Assembly: GCA_002733985.1 (NCBI GenBank)
Contig: NVXP01000001.1
Location: 15,443-63,179 of the forward strand
Source: Fluviicola sp.
GTDB taxonomy: Bacteria > Bacteroidota > Bacteroidia > Flavobacteriales_D > Crocinitomicaceae
Reading direction: 5' to 3'
Length of the DNA stretch: 47,737 nt
Shown one piece after another: positions 1-7,629 of the stretch. A model generated the notes under the pieces. It was not told the origin of the DNA. It ran no database searches and worked only from the letters and a program-made list of their open reading frames with translations. Both the position numbers and the translations under genes were made by a program. Each line of letters starts with the position of its first letter. Position 1 is the first letter of the stretch.

Positions 1-252
1 CTTTGGAGGAACAATCACATATCGAACAGACAAATAATCAGATTCAGAAACTGGAGGCAAAACTTTGTCCAACAATTCCTTTTGATCCGGAGAATTCCAA
101 TCAACCATAATCAATTCACACGGAAGCTTGAACTTATTGCATTGATGAATCAATCCTTTATAGAAAATCATCATTCGTTTGCGCAAGTCTCCACCGTGGT
201 TGTCGTTTCGGGAAGTGACAACGAATGAAATATATGGTGTTTTATCAGGCAT
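1..252 (-). CDS. Glycosyltransferase-like protein, N-terminal part (runs off the window)
   Basis: An ATG at 252 on the minus strand opens a frame that stays open to the window edge, giving 84 residues. The protein begins MPDKTPYISFVVTSRNDNHG and continues with a basic stretch and a later VDWNSP segment. This is the beta-strand/loop/strand start of a GT-A nucleotide-sugar binding fold, with a conserved SRNDNHGG region seen in glycosyltransferase-2-like proteins of polysaccharide clusters. The catalytic DxD and acceptor regions lie outside the window, so donor and acceptor cannot be given. It is the most downstream gene visible of a minus-strand series of glycan genes, which supports a role in surface-glycan assembly. 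Confidence 0.7.
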   Translation of the reverse strand, partial: MPDKTPYISFVVTSRNDNHGGDLRKRMMIFYKGLIHQCNKFKLPCELIMVDWNSPDQKELLDKVLPPVSESDYLSVRYVIVPPK

Positions 253-273
253 TGATTTTACGCGTATTTATTT

Positions 274-651
274 TTACTCTGTCTCTCCTAAATACCCTTG
301 CTCATAAACCTGTGCCTCGAAAACCATGTCTTCCAAGCCCGTTATTTGAACAACGTAACTATGATCAAACGTTTTGATGATTGTAAACGTTAAAATTTCA
401 TCCCCTATAAGACCTGATTTATCCTTGATTCTCACAGGTATCAACTTGTAACTACAATCGTTTAACCAAACAATTTTATCCTTGGTCTTGATCTCTCCAC
501 TTGATTCTTTTTGAAATTTCTTCGTTCGCTTAATTACGGAAACTGTTCCATCCAAATTATCGATTTCAAAGGTCCCTGTTTTGTATTTGTTACAATCCTG
601 AGCTTGTGCACTCAAACAAAGAAAGAAGAATATGTAGCTAATCAGTTTCAT
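274..651 (-). CDS. Small secreted protein of unknown function
   Basis: This is a 125-residue protein from the ATG at 651. A longer reading from a TTG at 672 would add seven residues. The first 18 residues (MKLISYIFFFLCLSAQAQ) form a classic signal peptide ending in an AQAQ cleavage region, so export across the inner membrane is expected. The mature part has a few cysteines and alternating hydrophobic and charged residues that suggest a beta-rich fold. I do not recognise the family. It lies between the epimerase gene and the partial glycosyltransferase with short gaps, so it is probably co-transcribed with them. Any link to glycan synthesis rests on that position only. Confidence 0.65.
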   Translation of the reverse strand: MKLISYIFFFLCLSAQAQDCNKYKTGTFEIDNLDGTVSVIKRTKKFQKESSGEIKTKDKIVWLNDCSYKLIPVRIKDKSGLIGDEILTFTIIKTFDHSYVVQITGLEDMVFEAQVYEQGYLGETE

Positions 652-675
652 GCTTAATTTTTTAAAGTTCAATGT

Positions 676-1650
676 CTATCCGTTTTGCTCCATTACAGCA
701 ACTTGCGAATCGATCCATTGATAAGTTCTCGAAAGACCTTCCGCCAAACTTACTTTTGGAATCCATCCGATGGATTTGGTAACCAAGGAATTTTCTGAGT
801 TACGTCCCATTACACCAATCGGTCCATCAATGTGGTTCAACGCTATTGATTTTTCAGCATGTGAAGCGATCATTTCAGCGAGGCGGTTTATGGTCACCAT
901 CTCTTCTGATCCAATGTTCAAGACTTCCGTACAATCCGACTCCATCAATGCCAATATTCCGTCTATGCAATCATCAATGAAGAGAAACGACCTTGTTTGC
1001 GTCCCATCGCCCCAAATCTCGATAGTATCTTCTTGATTCGCCATTGCCACTTTACGACACAATGCAGCTGGCGCTTTTTCCTTGCCAGAATTCCACGTTC
1101 CTTCCGGACCATAAATATTGTGAAAACGTGCTATTCGCACATTCAAATCATAATTTCTTGATGCGGCATGATACAATCTCTCAGAAAAAATCTTCTCCCA
1201 TCCATATTCGCTATCAGGATCTGCTGGGTAAGCAGAGCTTTCTTCGCAATTAGGATTGTTTGGATCAGTTTGATTGACTTGAGGATAAATGCACGCTGAA
1301 GATGAGAAAAACACTTTCTCCACTTTCGCTTGAATCGCACAATGTGAAACATTTAGGTTGATCAATGCCGAATTGTGCATGACATTGAAATCATTCTCGC
1401 CAGAAAACAAATAGCCAGCTCCTCCCATATCAGCAGCAAGCTGATAGATTTCATCTATTTCGTCAGTAATGTATTGCTCACAAATCTGTGGATTTCGAAG
1501 ATCAGCTTGTACGAATTCATCCGCTGTTGAAGCCGAAAACTCTGGCAACTTTAGGTCGATTCCAATCACGTAATGCCCGTTATTTTTCAGTCGGGTTACC
1601 AAATGACTTCCTATGAAGCCACCAGCGCCAAGTACAAGTATTCGTTTCAT
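676..1650 (-). CDS. NAD-dependent sugar epimerase, GDP-mannose 3,5-epimerase-like
   Basis: This is a 324-residue short-chain dehydrogenase/epimerase. The Rossmann motif GAGGFIGSHL sits at residues 8-17, and a catalytic YGWEK (YxxxK) lies near residue 150 after an SSACIYP segment. The stretches AADMGG, SSACIYP, RFHNIYGPEGTW, EKAPAALCRK, WGDGTQTRSF and NIGSEEMV match what I know of plant GDP-mannose 3,5-epimerase almost block for block. That enzyme converts GDP-D-mannose to GDP-L-galactose and GDP-L-gulose. The bacterial relative probably makes a GDP-hexose for a surface glycan. The exact sugar is inferred, and other GDP- or UDP-sugar epimerases remain possible. The gene lies between the carbamoyltransferase and the small secreted protein on the same strand. 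Confidence 0.85.
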   Translation of the reverse strand: MKRILVLGAGGFIGSHLVTRLKNNGHYVIGIDLKLPEFSASTADEFVQADLRNPQICEQYITDEIDEIYQLAADMGGAGYLFSGENDFNVMHNSALINLNVSHCAIQAKVEKVFFSSSACIYPQVNQTDPNNPNCEESSAYPADPDSEYGWEKIFSERLYHAASRNYDLNVRIARFHNIYGPEGTWNSGKEKAPAALCRKVAMANQEDTIEIWGDGTQTRSFLFIDDCIDGILALMESDCTEVLNIGSEEMVTINRLAEMIASHAEKSIALNHIDGPIGVMGRNSENSLVTKSIGWIPKVSLAEGLSRTYQWIDSQVAVMEQNG

Positions 1651-1695
1651 TTAGCAGATATTTCTATTGTAAAAATACAACTCTGAATTAATCAA

Positions 1696-3561
1696 TCAAT
1701 CTTTCGCGAAAGCAATTCGCCATTTCTCCTTGTTTTCGAAATCAATTTGAGCCGTTTTCGTAAATACATAGTTCTCAATAACGAGGTAATCCATTTCCGT
1801 GCTCATAAAACAACGAAAGGCATCATCAGGAGTACAAACGATTGGTTCTCCTCGCACATTGAAACTGGTATTTACAACCATTCCAATGCCTGATTTTTGT
1901 TTAAATGCATTAATCAATTCCCAATAACGAGGGTTCGTTCTTTTACTAACGGATTGAATTCGAGCTGAAAAATCAACATGCGTAATCGGTTGCAGTTTAC
2001 TCCGTTCAGTTTTGAGCTGATCCATCATCGGTAAATTGTTGTAGTTCACTGGTAGATCAGTTCGGTATTTTTCCGAGACCGGTGCAACGAGCAACATGTA
2101 AGGCGATTTCGATTTAAGGTCAAAGTACTCAGAGATATCTTCTTCCAAAACAGAAGGTGCAAAAGGCCTAAATCCTTCTCTGTATTTTATTTTGAGGTTC
2201 AACTTCGATTGCATTTCCAGACTCGTTGGATCAGCAATAATGCTTCGGTTTCCAAGTGCTCGAGGACCAAATTCCATTCGACCTTGGAACCAACCAATTA
2301 CATTTCCTTCAGAAATTTTCGTTGCGATGACTTTATTGAGCTCATCAAAGTTATCGTATTGATCGAAAACTGCTTTTCTCTTGCGCGACATCTGTTCGAT
2401 CTCTTTGGATGAATAATAAGGACCCAAATAGGTTCCATTCATTGCATCTTCTTCAGTACTAATGATTCTCTTTTCATCGAAATACATGCTACTAATCGCC
2501 ATTGCTGCTCCAGCTGCTCCACCACAATCACCAGAGGCAGGTTGAATATAGATTTCATCAAAAATATTGGCAGCTTCTAATTTCCCGTTTGCTACGCAAT
2601 TAAGTGCAACTCCACCCGCCATGCACAGTTTGTTCAAGCCAGTTAATTTCTTTGCCTCTTGCGCCATTTTCAGAACAATCTCTTCCGTGACTAATTGAAT
2701 CGCTAGTGCCAAATTGCAATGAGTTTGAGTAAGGTCACTTTCGTCTTCCTTTCGCTCCACTCCAAAAAGTGCTTTCCATCTATCATCCTTGACCATTCGA
2801 AGTCCAGTAGCGTAGTTGAAATAATATTGATTTAACCAGAGTGAACCATCCTCCTTAATCTCGACCAATTTCGTTTTTATCAACTCAACGAATTTCTTTG
2901 TTTCTTCAGAATCAACACGACCGTAGGGAGCAAGTCCCATCAATTTATACTCTCCAGAGTTAACTTTAAATCCAAGATAATATGTGAAAGCGCTGTACAA
3001 TAACCCAACTGAATGGGGGAAATTCATTTCTTTCACCAATTCAATCGAGTTTCCTTTTCCGATTCCAATTGATGCTGTGCACCACTCGCCCACTCCGTCA
3101 ATTGTAAGTATCGCAGCTTCTTCAAAATTTGAAGGGTAAAATGCACTTGCAGCATGAGATAAATGATGCTCAGTGAACAACATTTTCAACTTTCGTTTAT
3201 CGTAGTCTTCAACTTCTGCGAGTCCATCTTTTATTTTTTTTCGAAGGAACAATTTTTCACTCAACCAAACTGGCATAGCCTTGAGGAAAGATATCAGTCC
3301 TTTTGGTGCGAATGAGTAATACGTTTGAAGTAATCGTTCAAATTTCAGAAGTGGCTTATCATAGAAAACGACAGCATCCAATTCATCAATTGTAAATCCT
3401 GCTTCTTCCAAGCAAAACTTAACGGCATTCACAGGAAATACTTCAGTATGTTTGATTCGTGTAAACCGTTCTTCTTGCGCTGCCGCTATCAGTTTTCCAT
3501 CGACAACAATTGCTGCTGCTGAATCATGATAAAATGCCGATATGCCTAAAATCACTGCCAT
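1696..3561 (-). CDS. Carbamoyltransferase, NodU/CmcH family
   Basis: The 621-residue length is normal for the NodU/CmcH/NovN family. These enzymes make carbamoyl-adenylate from carbamoyl phosphate and ATP and pass the carbamoyl group to a hydroxyl of a sugar or natural product. The N-terminal ASKHA/Kae1-like domain starts ILGISAFYHDSAAAI and carries the metal-binding EHHLSHAASAF at about 131-141, followed by ILTIDGVGEW. The middle has an MAGGVALNCVANGK phosphate loop. The C-terminal YrdC-like part contains GWFQGRMEFGPRALGNRSI and a VNTSFNVRGEPIV segment. One base separates it from the SxtJ-like gene upstream. O-carbamoylation of the local glycan or metabolite is the likely job; the acceptor is unknown. 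Confidence 0.93.
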   Translation of the reverse strand: MAVILGISAFYHDSAAAIVVDGKLIAAAQEERFTRIKHTEVFPVNAVKFCLEEAGFTIDELDAVVFYDKPLLKFERLLQTYYSFAPKGLISFLKAMPVWLSEKLFLRKKIKDGLAEVEDYDKRKLKMLFTEHHLSHAASAFYPSNFEEAAILTIDGVGEWCTASIGIGKGNSIELVKEMNFPHSVGLLYSAFTYYLGFKVNSGEYKLMGLAPYGRVDSEETKKFVELIKTKLVEIKEDGSLWLNQYYFNYATGLRMVKDDRWKALFGVERKEDESDLTQTHCNLALAIQLVTEEIVLKMAQEAKKLTGLNKLCMAGGVALNCVANGKLEAANIFDEIYIQPASGDCGGAAGAAMAISSMYFDEKRIISTEEDAMNGTYLGPYYSSKEIEQMSRKRKAVFDQYDNFDELNKVIATKISEGNVIGWFQGRMEFGPRALGNRSIIADPTSLEMQSKLNLKIKYREGFRPFAPSVLEEDISEYFDLKSKSPYMLLVAPVSEKYRTDLPVNYNNLPMMDQLKTERSKLQPITHVDFSARIQSVSKRTNPRYWELINAFKQKSGIGMVVNTSFNVRGEPIVCTPDDAFRCFMSTEMDYLVIENYVFTKTAQIDFENKEKWRIAFAKD

Positions 3562-3562
3562 A

Positions 3563-3937
3563 TCACCACGGTTTTTCGAATGATTCCTTACTAAAAGTCG
3601 TGTCCTTCTTTTTAAACAAGGACGATCGTGAATTCTTTAAATCCATCGGATCAGACTCTCCAAAAATGCGAGATAAAAAGGCAGTTGGTGTGAGAACGAC
3701 ATAAAAGACGAGCGTCATAATGATATTTGGAACGATGAAACTGAGAACCCAGCCTATTTTTGTCCAAATCCAATCTATTTTTTCCGCTAAAGAACTTGAA
3801 AGTGCTCCAAGTACTCCAACACCCATCGCAACATAAAGGAATGCGTTGTGTTTTGAAAAAAAGAACAAGACAAGAAATCCAACCGTAATGACAAGTACCG
3901 TTTTCGAAGGGTTGATCGACTTAGGTTGTGCCGACAT
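3563..3937 (-). CDS. SxtJ-like small membrane protein
   Basis: This is a 124-residue protein with hydrophobic segments at about 12-30, 32-48 and 63-85, followed by a charged tail after ARIFGESDPMDL-like sequence. The size, the LSRIFGESDPMDLK region and the position directly before a NodU-type carbamoyltransferase fit the SxtJ family, named after a gene next to the saxitoxin carbamoyltransferase. Its ATG (3935-3937) overlaps by one base the stop of the tiny upstream membrane-protein gene (TAATG), and its own stop lies one base before the carbamoyltransferase start. The three genes should therefore be translated together. Biochemical function is unknown; an accessory or membrane-docking role for the carbamoyltransferase is inferred from context. 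Confidence 0.75.
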   Translation of the reverse strand: MSAQPKSINPSKTVLVITVGFLVLFFFSKHNAFLYVAMGVGVLGALSSSLAEKIDWIWTKIGWVLSFIVPNIIMTLVFYVVLTPTAFLSRIFGESDPMDLKNSRSSLFKKKDTTFSKESFEKPW

Positions 3938-4086
3938 TAAAAAAGCGAATAAATAAATGGAGCAACGCTACTTCCTCCGCCAATCACAACAAGGACCCCA
4001 ATCAATAACAACATGATAATAACAGGTCCGAGCCAGTATTTTTTTCGCTCTCTGATAAAGCCCCAAATATCTTTTAAAAAATCCAT
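3937..4086 (-). CDS. DUF5989-like tiny membrane protein
   Basis: A 49-residue frame runs from the ATG at 4086 to TAA at 3937-3939. It reads MDFLKDIWGFIRERKKYWLG, then a single hydrophobic helix containing a GGGSS motif, then VAPFIYSLF at the end. This basic amphipathic head, one transmembrane helix and Gly/Ser patch are typical of the DUF5989 proteins that accompany SxtJ and carbamoyltransferase genes. Its stop overlaps the SxtJ-like start (TAATG). The gene is below the usual size cutoff and easily missed. Function is unknown; a membrane partner for the carbamoyltransferase is an inference from the repeated gene order. Confidence 0.8.
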   Translation of the reverse strand: MDFLKDIWGFIRERKKYWLGPVIIMLLLIGVLVVIGGGSSVAPFIYSLF

Positions 4087-4133
4087 TGTTCGTTAGTCGC
4101 GTTCTATTAATAATGCAATTTGGCTAAAATAGT

Positions 4134-7100
4134 TCATTCCGAAAGTTTTGCTTCGATTAAAGTTGCAAGATATGCTGCGTATTTTCGATGTCCTTGGTTG
4201 TTGAAATGATTTGCATCTGTTAGACCATCGTAGTCTTCTATGCTTAATCCACTCGGAACTACATAGTTCAATTCTCCAAAGACAAAATTATATTTCCCCC
4301 GGAAGTTTATGTTATTCGCAACGTCAGAAGGCGAAGGAATAAGTGTGTAAAGCGTGTTGATTTGATCCGCGCTGTGTTCAAGTCGAGCCAAATTGCGCAT
4401 GGAGTGTTTTTGCTTTACGATATTCGGTATTTGGTGTTTAATCTCTTCATACTGACGTTTTGTTTTCCATTTTAGATAGGGTCGCGAGAGGATCACACTG
4501 TACCTAATTGTTCGCTCGAAGAAAGAAGCATCATCACTCCAAAGTGAAAAGAACTCAAAATAGTGCGCTCTTGCCTCATTGAAACTCTTAAAATATGTTC
4601 CTTGCTCGGTAAGGTAGATTGGTCCTTCCGAATTAAGCCAAGGTCCATCTTTTATTGGGTAAGCAATTGGAACGAACGGTTTTGGAGTACGATCGTATTC
4701 CAAGATATCGTTTCCTCCGTATACCGCAACAATGATCAAATCGGGTTTTATTATCTGCGCATATTTCTCAACAATCAATCTGTATTGAACGGGATCTGCT
4801 CCTGGAACCCCAAAATTCAGCACTTCGTATTCGTCTGATTGATTCATCAACTGGGCGTAAGAATCGTTGTAAGAATCAGCGCAACATCCTTGTGTGTATG
4901 AGTCTCCGATGAGCATCACAATTTTCTTCCCAGACTTCCGTACGGCATCCATCGATTCTTGTGTAAACTCAATTGAGCTAAAAAATCCTTCGGAGTTAAT
5001 TTCTCCATCCAAAATTAATTCTGCACCAGCAACAACATGTGTTATTCCCACCTCATCGCCATACAACAAGGAATCGTATTGAACCTCACCTCGGTGAAAA
5101 TAAAAATCTTCAATGACTCCAGACTTGTAGCCGACTAATCTGAGCCCGATTTCAGCAATCAAAAACAAGACGACAAAAACCATCAATCTATTCTTCCAGA
5201 TACTGAGTTTGCTTTCCTTTTGAGTAGGGACTTCGGCTTCAACTAACAACCATTCCAAGGAAGAAATATAATCAGACTGAAAGTACCTCTTCAACACAGT
5301 GCTACGAGCCTTCGAACCCAATTGCCTTCGAAGTTCATCACCTTCCAAAAGCTCAAGCATACGCTCACTCATTTTCTGGACATCAGCTTCCTCAACAAGA
5401 AACCCAGATTCTTCGTCTTCAATAACATCAGAAATCCCTGCGTGCTTCGTTGCAACAATTGCCAATCCTGATGCAGCAGCTTCCAACAATGAAAGTGGCG
5501 TCCCTTCCGAATCGTTTTGTTCTGTTCGAACTGAATGTTGAACAAAAATGGCGTGCTTTTTAAATTCAAGCGAAACTTCTGAAGGACTTAATACTCCTTT
5601 AAAGTCAATGTTCTCTTCTAGTTTTAATTCTTTGCTCAGTGAAATCGCAGATTCCAATAATTCACCATCACCAATAAATGTCAACTTCGCGTTTGGATGT
5701 ATTTCAACGACTTTAGCAAATGCTCGAATTGTCGATAAAGGTGATTTCTTTGGAACAAAACGTCCACAAGCAATAAAACCGTGGCGTTTTTTGTCTGAAT
5801 TCGGTGGAGAAAACAAATCGGTATCTACGCCATAAGTGATGTGCTCCAATTTCTCTTCTGGGCAGCCCAAGTTCAACAATTGAGCATGCATATCCTTGGA
5901 GACAACGACTATTTTCGTTGCTTTTTGAAACAATACTTTGTAACGATCCGCATAAAATTCCAGTACGTCATTTCGATACGCATCGAATCCATGGAAATGA
6001 ACGATTAAGCGAATATTTGCTTTTGAGCAAGCATCCATGACTTCAACTCCTGCGGGACCATATTCCGCCAAGACCGAAGTCACATTGTGTTCTCTCCAAG
6101 AATCGATTAGTGCTGTTTCTGAATTTGTATTTTCATTCAAACTCTTCCAAGTCTCTCCTCTATCTGTAGATATCGATGTTGGAAAATAACCATCCGAATA
6201 AATAACCGCATTCGGCAATAATCGAATATGCGCTTGAATGAATGTTTCTGAATATTGATTTCGATTTGTGGATAAAATGGCGATCTTAGTTTGGATAACT
6301 CCTTCTGCTACTGAGTCAGCTTTTTTTTCTGTAAAACGCCTAAGAACCCGACCAATTGAGGGGTGAAAAATTAATATATGTAACAAGGTAATCCCCCAGA
6401 AATCCAACAATCCAAATGCAAGCGAGAATAGAATAAGGTATGGAAACCAATGAATGTAAAATCGATCTAAAAAGGTATTTGTGAAATGCTTGGCTGGGGT
6501 TTCTGACTCGCCTTTGCGATAATTCGACCAAGCGACGAAAAGAAAAACAAGCAGTACGATGACCAGAAAATCTATTTCCAATTGAATAACAAAGAGAAAT
6601 ACTAGGACAGAAATGACCTCTAAAGGGATAAAGACACGCGACATTAGCTTATACACTTTCTCTTTTCCAATCTGCGTAGCAAAGGTTTTTGTTCCACTTG
6701 CTTGATCATTTTCGTAATCCTTGTAGTGATGAGAAATTATGTTTCGAATTCCTGAAAACAATTGCCATATAGAAAGTGCAATCGCGAAATAAAAGAAATT
6801 TTGATAATGTTCGCCTCCAACCAAATAAAACGTCCAAGAAGCAAGGAATCCAGGAACGACATGCGCATAGAGAGAATCAGTAATCACCCCTAAAAAGCCT
6901 CTTTCCTTCAGTCGAAAAGGAGGGAATGCATACAGCACAAATAATACCAGCTCTGTAATAATACAAATGACCGAAATTCGATCCATTGGTAAATAGATCC
7001 ACGGTAAGATTGCAATGGATAAAAATGTAAGGACTAAAAGTGAAATTGATACCGAAGATAATTTAGTAGTTCCATTCGGTTTTCCTGCGAGTAAATCTTT

Positions 7101-7313
7101 TTTCCTGTCGGCTAAATCATTCGTCAAATACCCAAACCCCATAAAGCCAATCGTTGTTCCAAGGGCAGCTAAAATGGACAAGGCAGCAGTGAAAGGATGA
7201 ACATCCCCAGCGAAGAGCAAGAAATAACAAAACGCAATGAGAAGTGGAACTTTGTATCGCCACGGATTACTGAGTCGCAATTTTTGAGTAAAGAATTGAA
7301 AAAAGGAAATCAT
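4134..7313 (-). CDS. Three-part fusion: UbiA-type prenyltransferase + GT4 glycosyltransferase + SGNH hydrolase
   Basis: This is a 1059-residue protein from the ATG at 7313; a TTG at 7334 would add seven residues. Residues about 15-320 are a polytopic UbiA-like domain with NDLADRKKD near 65-73 and DYENDQASGTKT near 199-210, the two Asp-rich prenyl-diphosphate sites. Residues about 340-690 are a GT-B (GT4) glycosyltransferase with HFHGFDAYR, a CGRFVPKKS donor-side segment and EGTPLSLLEAAASG near 603. After another membrane helix (about 707-725), residues about 795-1059 are an SGNH domain with GDS at 803, an FGVPG block, GGND at 866 and DxxH at 1033-1036. Each domain appears complete and its signature residues are intact. 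The combination suggests transfer and modification of a sugar on a polyprenyl carrier; substrates are unknown. Confidence 0.88.
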   Translation of the reverse strand: MISFFQFFTQKLRLSNPWRYKVPLLIAFCYFLLFAGDVHPFTAALSILAALGTTIGFMGFGYLTNDLADRKKDLLAGKPNGTTKLSSVSISLLVLTFLSIAILPWIYLPMDRISVICIITELVLFVLYAFPPFRLKERGFLGVITDSLYAHVVPGFLASWTFYLVGGEHYQNFFYFAIALSIWQLFSGIRNIISHHYKDYENDQASGTKTFATQIGKEKVYKLMSRVFIPLEVISVLVFLFVIQLEIDFLVIVLLVFLFVAWSNYRKGESETPAKHFTNTFLDRFYIHWFPYLILFSLAFGLLDFWGITLLHILIFHPSIGRVLRRFTEKKADSVAEGVIQTKIAILSTNRNQYSETFIQAHIRLLPNAVIYSDGYFPTSISTDRGETWKSLNENTNSETALIDSWREHNVTSVLAEYGPAGVEVMDACSKANIRLIVHFHGFDAYRNDVLEFYADRYKVLFQKATKIVVVSKDMHAQLLNLGCPEEKLEHITYGVDTDLFSPPNSDKKRHGFIACGRFVPKKSPLSTIRAFAKVVEIHPNAKLTFIGDGELLESAISLSKELKLEENIDFKGVLSPSEVSLEFKKHAIFVQHSVRTEQNDSEGTPLSLLEAAASGLAIVATKHAGISDVIEDEESGFLVEEADVQKMSERMLELLEGDELRRQLGSKARSTVLKRYFQSDYISSLEWLLVEAEVPTQKESKLSIWKNRLMVFVVLFLIAEIGLRLVGYKSGVIEDFYFHRGEVQYDSLLYGDEVGITHVVAGAELILDGEINSEGFFSSIEFTQESMDAVRKSGKKIVMLIGDSYTQGCCADSYNDSYAQLMNQSDEYEVLNFGVPGADPVQYRLIVEKYAQIIKPDLIIVAVYGGNDILEYDRTPKPFVPIAYPIKDGPWLNSEGPIYLTEQGTYFKSFNEARAHYFEFFSLWSDDASFFERTIRYSVILSRPYLKWKTKRQYEEIKHQIPNIVKQKHSMRNLARLEHSADQINTLYTLIPSPSDVANNINFRGKYNFVFGELNYVVPSGLSIEDYDGLTDANHFNNQGHRKYAAYLATLIEAKLSE

Positions 7314-7355
7314 TAGCAGCAAGAGTTGTTTCAAAGGAACGAAAAAGAATTAGAA
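7194..7355. repeat. Direct repeat copy A (5' end of the fusion gene)
   Basis: The stretch from AAGGATGAACATCCCCAGCG at 7194 through about 7290, plus the short downstream block around 7333-7352, recurs in the same orientation at 11518-11632. About the first 43 bases are identical. The rest has scattered mismatches, and a segment of roughly 40 bases is missing from the other copy. In this copy the sequence codes for the N-terminal membrane region of the UbiA domain and covers its start codon, so this is the functional parent copy. Confidence 0.85.
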
Positions 7356-7606
7356 TTGACGATTCAATTGAGCGAGCCATTTCTTTTATCAGTCAACAAA
7401 AAATCCGAAAATTAATCTCTCAATAACAAAACCGGGCTATCACTAAAGTGTTCTTTTGCATTCGTATGGATGCACTCTTAATATTCTATGGAAAATTCCA
7501 TCTAAATCATATTTCTCTTTAGGATAATCATTTGTAAGCTTAGTACGTTTCAAATTATTATTGTGTGCTTTTATCGAAATAATGAGGAACTTTTGAAACC
7601 AGTCTT

Positions 7607-7614
7607 TATATTTG
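7607..7614 (+). promoter_or_regulatory. Candidate -7 element of the M48 protease gene
   Basis: TATATTTG at 7607-7614 is a perfect match to the Bacteroidota -7 consensus TAnnTTTG and lies 15 bases before the ATG at 7630. The nearest TTG (7593-7595) is too close to be the usual -33 element, so only half of the promoter is convincing. The rest of the intergenic stretch 7314-7606 holds part of repeat copy A next to the fusion-gene start and AT-rich sequence in which I see no gene. Confidence 0.35.
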
Positions 7615-7629
7615 ACGAAATTGATTTGA

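Noticed and set aside
770-1036. Plus-strand frame of 88 codons opposite the epimerase gene
   Set aside because: It lies wholly inside a well-supported gene, and its translation has no recognisable motif.
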